Below are positions 57,549-64,000 of a stretch of DNA of 64,000 nt, one piece after another. The stretch is taken from assembly GCF_000981805.1 (NCBI RefSeq), contig NZ_CP011132.1:2790001-2854000 (forward strand), given 5' to 3'. Numbering within the stretch: the stretch's first letter is position 1; each line of letters begins with the position of its first letter. Source of the stretch: Citrobacter amalonaticus Y19 (lineage in GTDB: Bacteria > Pseudomonadota > Gammaproteobacteria > Enterobacterales > Enterobacteriaceae). The position numbers were made by a program, and so were the translations under genes. The notes below the pieces were generated by a model. The model had not been told where the DNA came from. It saw nothing but the letters and a program-made list of their open reading frames with translations, and did not search any database.

Positions 57549-58196
57549 TTACTCTTCAGCCATGAGCAAGGTTATTCTGAAGCCACTCGTGTCGGGGACG
57601 ATGTTCAGCATGGTTAATGTGGCGCAGGCAAAAGCTTCCTGAGCGCCGTTAGCATCGGGGACGACGGCAATCACGCGCGCACCGCTTGCATTACCGGCAC
57701 GTATCCCGGCAGCCGCATCCTCAAAAACAATACAGTCCTGAGCACGATAACCAAGAATCGATGCGGCTTTCAGATAGCCTTCAGGCGAGGGTTTTCCTTC
57801 TGCGACATCCTCTGCACAGACCATCACGGCCGGAAGCGGTAATCCGGCTGCATGCATCCTGTTAATAGCCAACTCCCGGCTTGCGGAGGTGACGAGTGCC
57901 CAGCGATCCTGCGGCAGGCGCTGCAACAAATCGGCCGCCCCGGCAATGGCAACAATCCCGTCAAGGATCATCAGTTCACGTGCATCCAGCTCATCTGCAG
58001 CCGTCACGGCCTCTTCGCCAGCGCCTAAGAAATGAATAACCGTATCGAGCGTTTGTCGCCCATGAGCAAAAGCGATAACCTCTTCTGCATCCAGATCAAA
58101 GCGGGCGCTGAACCTGCGCCATTCATTTTCAACCACCTCCGTTGAGTCTACCAGGGTGCCGTCCATATCAAACAGAAACGCTTCAGCATGTAACAT
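57549..58196 (-). CDS. HAD-family phosphatase (YfbT-like hexitol/sugar phosphatase)
   Basis: 215 residues starting at 58196 (AGGAG six bases ahead); the longer frame to 58307 overlaps a terminator. FLFDMDGTLVDSTEVVENEW is motif I (catalytic Asp), ALVTSASRELAINR motif II, KPSPEGYLKAASILG motif III with Lys, and CIVFEDAAAGIRAGNASGA motif IV. Cap domain in between. Resembles YfbT-like sugar phosphatases; substrate not known. It lies between the two autotransporter genes in the same orientation. Confidence 0.87.
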   Translation of the reverse strand: MLHAEAFLFDMDGTLVDSTEVVENEWRRFSARFDLDAEEVIAFAHGRQTLDTVIHFLGAGEEAVTAADELDARELMILDGIVAIAGAADLLQRLPQDRWALVTSASRELAINRMHAAGLPLPAVMVCAEDVAEGKPSPEGYLKAASILGYRAQDCIVFEDAAAGIRAGNASGARVIAVVPDANGAQEAFACATLTMLNIVPDTSGFRITLLMAEE

Positions 58197-58269
58197 GTCA
58201 TTCTCCTTATCTGAGCTGTATTTCAGTCGCATCGTGTCGCCACAGACGTTGTCATTGCACAGGAATAAT

Positions 58270-58302
58270 AAAACAGGAGCCGGTTTCCCGGCTCCTGTTT
58301 TT
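58270..58302. terminator. Bidirectional terminator downstream of the large autotransporter
   Basis: AAAACAGGAGCCGG/CCGGCTCCTGTTTT stem, with T-runs reading both ways. It stops leftward transcription from the 58314 gene 12 bases past its stop, and would stop rightward transcription too. Confidence 0.85.
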
Positions 58303-58313
58303 AGCACAATGCG

Positions 58314-61300
58314 TTACCAGCTGTATTTTATCCCCAGCATGCCCTGGGTGTCGCTGTAGCCTTTGTCACCCATCTGCACGCCCACGTTACCCCAGACGCT
58401 CAGACGGTCATTCAGCTTACCTTCCACCCCGGTGCGGATTTCGCCCAGATTACGCGCGCCGTCACGACTGACTTGCGTGCCGTCCATCTTCACGCCGAAG
58501 CTTTCGGTGTTGTGGATCCAGTTCACTTCCACGAACGGCTGGAACTCACGCTGTTTACCGTCATCCATTTTGTGGTGACTGTTCAGGTAAGTCTTCACGC
58601 CCAGACGCGTCTGGATGTTGCCGTCGCCCTGCGTTTCGATACGGGTACCGTCTTTCCGGGTGTGCGCATTGTCCTTCACGCCCATCCAGGTGACCTGCGC
58701 CTGTGGCTGCACATACCAGGTGTTCAGCGTGCCCTGGCTGCCGTTGAACTCACCGGCTTTCAGGGTGTAACCCGCTTCCAGTGAGGCGGTCAGCCCTTTT
58801 GAGTCGTAGCTGTCGCTGTCGCGGTTGTCCGCTTCCACGCTGCTGTCGAACCAGTTGTACAGCATCCAGCTGTCAACATAGGCTCCGGTTTTGTCCGCCT
58901 CGTTCTGGTACCAGGTGCCGTACAGACCGGCGCTGTAGCCGCTGATGCGCCCGTCTGAACCGTAACCAGCACGGTCGCTGCGGGTGTTGCTGTGCGCATT
59001 CGCATAGCCGCCCATCACGCCCAGATGCCAGCGGTCGGCACCGTCGGTACTCCACTGTGCGATGTCGCCACCCAGTTGCAGCACGTAGCGGTTGCTCTGT
59101 GTTTTCAACTGACCGTCACCGGCAGAAGACCGTTCGTGTCCGCCGACATGACGCATCCACATGCTGGCGGCCAGTCCCTCGCCTTTCAGCGCATCGGTGT
59201 ACTGTGGTTCACCGAGACGGTCGTGCAGACGGGTGTTGAACAGCGTGTTGGCGGCCGCGATATTGCCGATATAGCTGCCCGCTTCCGGACGCAGCGCGTC
59301 GGGTGCTGTCGGGTCAACCACCGGTGAGGTCCCCGGCTTATCCGGTGTGGCCGGGGAGACCGGGTCTGTCGGGGTGGTGCTGTTTTTCCATTTACTGGTC
59401 AGATACCAGTTTTTCGCCGCGCTGCCGGTGCCTTTCGCCAGCGCATAGACATAAGCCCCGGCTTCGACGGTGCCGGTGGTCAGGGCGAAGTTCCCGGCAG
59501 AGCTGCCGTTCACCTGAATCACCTCAATACCATTTACCGTCTGCGCCCCGGTGCCGCCGGTGTTGGTGACGCTGACCCGGGTGTTCCCCGCCGTGTTGCC
59601 GTTCACCGTCAGTTTGTCGGTCGGGGAGCTGTCGCCGCCCAGTTCCGTGTTGAACGCCAGCAGACCGTTGCTGCCGGCGTAGTTGCCGTTGACGGTGAGG
59701 GTGTTGCCCGGCTGACCGTCTGTACGGGTCAACAGAACGGAACCACTGTTGCTCAGGTTGCCGCCCACCGTGAAGTCCGTCACCTGCAGGGTCCCGCTCT
59801 GCATGACATCCACATGCCCGGCGGTGCTGCCGTAACCGGTCAGCGAGGCACCGTTATGAATATTCACCAGACTGCTCGTCATATTCACCGCAGAACTTTC
59901 ATCACTGCCAAGCGCCAGTTCACCGGTGGTGATGTCGGTAGTGCCGGTATACGCGGCGGAGTCCGCCGTCAGGGTCAGGGTGCCTGCGCCCTGTTTGTCC
60001 AGACCGCCGCTACCGCTGATGCTGTTCACCAGCGTCCAGTCACTGGCGGTGTCGACGGTCAGCAGACCGTTATCGTTCACTGTCGCCGTACCGAGGTGGT
60101 TCTGTTCGCTGACGGTCAGGTTGCTGCCGCTGTCGATGGTAAACAGACCGCTGAACCCGCTGTTGTCACCGGACAGGGTGGCGTCCGTGGTGTCTGTGGC
60201 GTTCACATTACCGGTACCACTGATAATGTTTGCCAGCATCCCGGTGACATTATCCAGCGTCAGGGTGCCTTCATCATTGATATCACCGGTACCTGCGCCC
60301 TGTGCATCACTGATGACCACTTCCGCACCGTTGCTGATGGTGGTGATGGCACTCAGACCGCCGTTGGCACCGTCAATGGTCAGCACGCCGCCATTAACGT
60401 TCAGCGCACCGCCTCCGGTCAGGATACCGCTGCTGTACCCGCCACTGCGCAGGCTCAGGCTGCCGCCGTTGACGTCAAGCTGTGAGCCGCCATCACCGGC
60501 CAGGATGCCGGTCGTCTGCCGTGTACCGTTGAGGTCAGCTTTCGCTCCGCTGTTAATCGCCAGTTTCGCGGTATCTCCCAGTGCGCCGTCAACGTCTGTA
60601 CGCAGGGTGCCACTCAGGACCGTGGTCTCACCGGTGTAATCGTTGCTGCTGTTGGACAGGGACAGGACGTCACTGCCTGTAGTACTGACTGCCAGGCTGC
60701 CGCTGCCGGTGATACGGGCGGACTGGTCCGCCGCCGCGCCGGTGGCGCCCGGTGTGCCATCAAGCGTCAGGGTCTGACCTGCCAGCAGCTCCAGCTCTGT
60801 CAGGCCGTAGTTGACATACAGACCGTCCTGGCTGCCGGACGTCCCTGCGGTGGTCAGGCGGTAATCGTAAGTGCCTTTCGCCACCGTGCTGCCGCCCTGG
60901 GCGATATCCACCTCTGTGTCATCGGTGATGAGATTACCGCTCTGGTCCTGCAACACCAGGTTACCACCGGCACCGTTAACCAGTGCAGCACCGACCAGCT
61001 CCAGGCCAATGTTGGCGTCATCCTGAGTCATCAGTGAGGCGGTGGTGCTGGTTTCATGACCCGGGACATACGGTGCCGGAACGTTAATCTGTACCGTACC
61101 GTTGCCGGATGCATCCAGCTTGCTGACCGTCATATGACTGGTCGCCACTTTCTGTGCTGGCGCGCTGGCGTTAAATGCCACTTTACCGCTGGCGAAAGTC
61201 AGACCGCCGATAACCTGTTCCCCGTCCGCCACGGTGGTAACGCTGCCGGTGTCGGCCTTCAGGGTGGCATTCGTCAGGGCGGTGGTATTCACCCCGCCCA

Positions 61301-64000
61301 GCGCCAGGGTCGCATTGCTCAGGTCCACGGTCCCGGCAAAGGCGCTGCCGGTGGTAGTGGCGAAGTTAAACGCCTGTCCGGCGTTCTCCACCGCCACGGT
61401 GCCGGTTCCGGTCAGGGCACTGGTCAGCGTCCGGTCGACCGTGCTGTTCACCGCCAGTACCGAGGTGGCATCAATATTAAACCCGGCACCGCCGGCCGGT
61501 TTACCGCCGAGGGCATAGTTGTTATCCAGACTGAACAGCGAGCCGTTACGCAGATTCACCTGGTTGTAGTTGTTGATTTGCGCGCCGGTGCCGTCCATAT
61601 GGAAGCCCGCCGTCACCCCGTCAAACACCGCCGTGGCCGTACCGCTGCCACCGTTGAGCGCCGTAAAGGTGTTGCCGTTACCCAGAACGGTGACCGTATC
61701 GTTACCCGCCGAACCACTGACGGTGCGCACGTCCGCGGTGTTTTTCAGCAGGACGGTATTGGTGCCGTTACCGCTCAGCGCGATATTGCCGCCGACGGTT
61801 CCGTTGTCCACGGTAACCGCGTTATTGCCACTGGTGGTGGTGATATTGTTACTGACCGTACCGCTGTTGTTCACCGTACCGCTGGCACCGTTCATCACCA
61901 CATCGCCGTTGATGGTCCCGGCGTTAGTCACTGTGGCATTCGCCGCGTTCATCGCCAGCGCCGGGTTACCGGACGCTGACGCGGTGATAACCCCGGTGTC
62001 GGTGTTGGTAAAGGCAGTAGCATTTGCCGTCTCCACCGTCGCCGTCGTGGTACTGGCTGAGGTCAGCGTACCGCGGTTGGTGGCGGAGGTGACGCCGTTA
62101 CCGAGTTTCAGAGCCGCGCCGCCGGTGGCGCTGCTGACGTTCACGCTCACGGCGGTATCAGTGGTGCCGGTGGTGTTCGCATAAATCCCCGTACCGCCGG
62201 TGCCGCTGACGTTAATGGTCAGGCCGGACGAACCGGAGAGGTCCAGGTTACCGCTGGTCGCACTGCCATCGGCGTTTGTAAACGCAATCCCGGTACCCGC
62301 GCCGCTGACATTAATGGTACCGCTGTTGGTGTCGTCGATAGTCACCGCAGTGCGTACCCCGGCACCGTCTGCGACATCAATGGTGGTGTTCGTCAGTTGC
62401 AGGTTGGTCAGGTTGCCGGCGTTCTCGATGCCGTTACCGGACGCGCCCGCCGCGCCGACAATAATATGGGCGCCGGTCACGTCGAGTCCGGTCGCGCCGC
62501 TGCTGACCAGTACGCCGTCTGCCGTGCCGCGGGCTTCAATGGTGCCCACGCCGCTACCGACGAGGTTCAGGCTGCCGGCCGCCAGTTCGATGGCCGCCCT
62601 GCCGTCGGTCGCCAGTACCGTGCCGCTGTTGGTGACGGTGGAGGCCTGTCCCTGGTCACCGGCCCCGATATACAGAGCCGTGCCGTTCGCTTCGATGCTG
62701 CCGGTGTTGTTGACTTTCCCGCCCAGTACCTTAATGGCGGTGGAGTTTGCACCGGTCAGCAGGACATTACCGCTGTTGGCAAGCGTACCGCTGTTTTTGG
62801 CGGTAAAGGCGGTGGCGCCGGAGACCGTGGAGCTGATGGTCGCGGCGTTAATCAGTTCCGCGCCGGTATTTTGCTGCGAGAGCGAGCCGTCAGAGGCATA
62901 GGTGTTGCCGTCAACCAGCCCGGCGGTGGCACCGCTGCCGGTCAGCGCCAGCGTCGCGCCGCTCTCAATGGTGGCGGTCGCACTGCCCGAAGAAATCACC
63001 CCGGTAGCGCCGTTACCGCTGATATTAAGCTGGCTGCCGCTGCCGATAACCGCCGTCGTATTTTCACCGGTGGCGTACAGCGCAGTTGCATCCTTTCCGC
63101 TGGCCGCCACCTGAATGTCGCCGTCCATCGCCGCCCCGTCTTCCAGACGGAACAGGGTGGAACGCTCACCGGACGCATCCAGCACCGTCCCGCCCGGGAC
63201 ACTGGTGTTGATGGTGGAGCCTGCGCCGGAGATGGCAAACAGGATCTGATCCGTCGCGGAGGAAGAAAACGCTGGCGTCGCAGTACCGGAGAGGTTCACG
63301 GTTGCTCCCTCAGAGGCCCGCACGCCGGTGGCGCCGTTGCCGTTCAGGGTCACCGTACCGGCGGTCATGTTGACGGTAGTATTCGCGCCGCTGGCAACGA
63401 TCCCGGTGGTACGGTTGGCGGTATTGCCGCCGTTCAGCACCAGGTTACCCGAGGTATTGACCACCGTGGTGTGAGTACCGGTTGCATCCTGTGCCACGAT
63501 CCCGGTACCGCCGGCACCAACCGTGATACTGCCGGTGTTATTGCCGCGGGCACCCGCCTCGACCAGCAGACCGGTGGTGTTGCTTCCGGTAAAGACGATG
63601 TTCCCGGCGTTGCTGACTTCCGCCCCGTTGCGGGCAATGAAGCCGGTGACGGCATCCAGCGCGGAATTCAGCGCCGCCTCAGTGACCAGCAGGGTGCCGG
63701 ACCCAAAACCTGCCGCCCCCGCGGCCAGTGCCGCGTTCGACAGCACGCCCGCAATCGGGCTGCCCAGTGCATTACCGTTGATGTCATAGCCCTGACCGTC
63801 GGCAATCCCGGCCACCGCGCCGGTGGCGGTCATGTTGATGGTGGCGTTAGACGAGATTTTACCCTGTGCGCCACCCTGGATAACCACGCCGGTGGCATCC
63901 TGCCCGGAGAGGTTGAGTGTCATACCACCGGAGTTAAAGGCGGAGACATTGCCGCTGGTGGCGTCTTTACCGTTGGCGACCACGGCGGTTGATCCCTGAC
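58314..64000 (-). CDS. Large autotransporter, 5' end beyond the window
   Basis: Open to the window end (the codon at 63981-63983 is GTG inside the frame); at least 1895 residues. Passenger of over 1500 residues is extremely rich in Gly, Thr, Asn, Ala and Val in beta-helix repeats. Examples are TGVVIQGGAQGKISSNATI and GTLRTDVDGALGDTAKLAIN, the latter an autotransporter beta-strand repeat. A pertactin-like block and Pro/Asp linker (TPDKPGTSPVVDPTAPDALR) lead to a barrel of 290 residues ending GYSDTQGMLGIKYSW. The barrel is closely related to the one at 53742. Very GC-rich. An adhesin or self-association protein is likely. Confidence 0.9.
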   Translation of the reverse strand, partial: QGSTAVVANGKDATSGNVSAFNSGGMTLNLSGQDATGVVIQGGAQGKISSNATINMTATGAVAGIADGQGYDINGNALGSPIAGVLSNAALAAGAAGFGSGTLLVTEAALNSALDAVTGFIARNGAEVSNAGNIVFTGSNTTGLLVEAGARGNNTGSITVGAGGTGIVAQDATGTHTTVVNTSGNLVLNGGNTANRTTGIVASGANTTVNMTAGTVTLNGNGATGVRASEGATVNLSGTATPAFSSSATDQILFAISGAGSTINTSVPGGTVLDASGERSTLFRLEDGAAMDGDIQVAASGKDATALYATGENTTAVIGSGSQLNISGNGATGVISSGSATATIESGATLALTGSGATAGLVDGNTYASDGSLSQQNTGAELINAATISSTVSGATAFTAKNSGTLANSGNVLLTGANSTAIKVLGGKVNNTGSIEANGTALYIGAGDQGQASTVTNSGTVLATDGRAAIELAAGSLNLVGSGVGTIEARGTADGVLVSSGATGLDVTGAHIIVGAAGASGNGIENAGNLTNLQLTNTTIDVADGAGVRTAVTIDDTNSGTINVSGAGTGIAFTNADGSATSGNLDLSGSSGLTINVSGTGGTGIYANTTGTTDTAVSVNVSSATGGAALKLGNGVTSATNRGTLTSASTTTATVETANATAFTNTDTGVITASASGNPALAMNAANATVTNAGTINGDVVMNGASGTVNNSGTVSNNITTTSGNNAVTVDNGTVGGNIALSGNGTNTVLLKNTADVRTVSGSAGNDTVTVLGNGNTFTALNGGSGTATAVFDGVTAGFHMDGTGAQINNYNQVNLRNGSLFSLDNNYALGGKPAGGAGFNIDATSVLAVNSTVDRTLTSALTGTGTVAVENAGQAFNFATTTGSAFAGTVDLSNATLALGGVNTTALTNATLKADTGSVTTVADGEQVIGGLTFASGKVAFNASAPAQKVATSHMTVSKLDASGNGTVQINVPAPYVPGHETSTTASLMTQDDANIGLELVGAALVNGAGGNLVLQDQSGNLITDDTEVDIAQGGSTVAKGTYDYRLTTAGTSGSQDGLYVNYGLTELELLAGQTLTLDGTPGATGAAADQSARITGSGSLAVSTTGSDVLSLSNSSNDYTGETTVLSGTLRTDVDGALGDTAKLAINSGAKADLNGTRQTTGILAGDGGSQLDVNGGSLSLRSGGYSSGILTGGGALNVNGGVLTIDGANGGLSAITTISNGAEVVISDAQGAGTGDINDEGTLTLDNVTGMLANIISGTGNVNATDTTDATLSGDNSGFSGLFTIDSGSNLTVSEQNHLGTATVNDNGLLTVDTASDWTLVNSISGSGGLDKQGAGTLTLTADSAAYTGTTDITTGELALGSDESSAVNMTSSLVNIHNGASLTGYGSTAGHVDVMQSGTLQVTDFTVGGNLSNSGSVLLTRTDGQPGNTLTVNGNYAGSNGLLAFNTELGGDSSPTDKLTVNGNTAGNTRVSVTNTGGTGAQTVNGIEVIQVNGSSAGNFALTTGTVEAGAYVYALAKGTGSAAKNWYLTSKWKNSTTPTDPVSPATPDKPGTSPVVDPTAPDALRPEAGSYIGNIAAANTLFNTRLHDRLGEPQYTDALKGEGLAASMWMRHVGGHERSSAGDGQLKTQSNRYVLQLGGDIAQWSTDGADRWHLGVMGGYANAHSNTRSDRAGYGSDGRISGYSAGLYGTWYQNEADKTGAYVDSWMLYNWFDSSVEADNRDSDSYDSKGLTASLEAGYTLKAGEFNGSQGTLNTWYVQPQAQVTWMGVKDNAHTRKDGTRIETQGDGNIQTRLGVKTYLNSHHKMDDGKQREFQPFVEVNWIHNTESFGVKMDGTQVSRDGARNLGEIRTGVEGKLNDRLSVWGNVGVQMGDKGYSDTQGMLGIKYSW

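Noticed and set aside
62397..63992. 531-residue rightward ORF antisense to the large autotransporter
   Set aside because: Long only because the GC-rich repetitive passenger lacks stops on the other strand. Composition is Arg/Gly-rich with no domain; the leftward frame is clearly real.

Overview
The window is enterobacterial chromosome, most like Citrobacter or a close relative. The left flank carries the xdhD-xanQ-guaD-ghxQ-uacT purine block in E. coli order but lacking ygfS and ygfT, and the ydhV-W-X-U-T redox operon reappears further right. Many IS scars, decaying operons and two large autotransporters suggest a genome under active rearrangement. Species is inferred, not demonstrated.

Layout. 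1-8652: purine salvage genes (xanthine dehydrogenase-like XdhD, xanthine permease, guanine deaminase, guanine/hypoxanthine permease, urate permease). 8645-10454: a scar holding a broken SH3-domain protein, an inovirus Gp2-like protein, and truncated pieces of a sulfatase-modifying-factor-like gene and an alpha-glucosidase-like gene. 10519-22069: a coherent ectoine/hydroxyectoine uptake and breakdown cluster. A leftward operon ehuB-ehuC-ehuD-ehuA-ehuA2-eutB-eutC and a rightward set enuR, doeA, doeB and a cystathionine gamma-synthase-family PLP enzyme are linked by two identical inverted 16-bp sites flanking the MocR regulator. 22244-24414: an IS2-like element with a nonsense codon and a 10-bp duplication, then an IS110-family fragment fused to the 3' end of ydhV. 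24425-27393: ydhW, frameshifted ydhX, ydhU, ydhT. 27627-30089: an Hha-family gene and an IS3-family remnant interrupted by an apparently intact IS110-family element. 30090-35169: a low-GC LysR/ApbE/FMN-reductase/flavinylated fumarate-reductase-like cluster. 35271-36597: IS3, IS110 and IS21 remnants.

37042-50343: a CP4/P4-like accessory island. It has two AlpA regulators, two Gp2-like proteins, a small zinc ribbon, an unknown convergent gene pair, YfjP GTPase, YfjR WYL regulator, an unknown lipoprotein, a small membrane protein, YfjQ, antirestriction protein, RadC-like protein, DUF987 protein, the CbeA/CbtA toxin-antitoxin pair, and DUF5983, DUF957 and DUF4942 proteins. No integrase or attachment site is visible. 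50355-53555 holds two overlapping tiny ORFs around a pentanucleotide repeat, a deaminase fused to an ATC-hydrolase-like domain, a GNAT acetyltransferase, a DUF1062 protein and a zinc-ribbon protein. 53742-64000 has two leftward type V autotransporters with related beta-barrels, separated by a HAD phosphatase; the second runs off the window.

The most interesting metabolic unit is the ectoine cluster. It has import, hydrolysis and deacetylation but lacks the usual diaminobutyrate transaminase and semialdehyde dehydrogenase, with a gamma-synthase-family PLP enzyme in their place. The second is the cytoplasmic flavin-reductase cluster with its own FMN transferase. All statements come from reading the sequence and remembered family knowledge; no searches were run.
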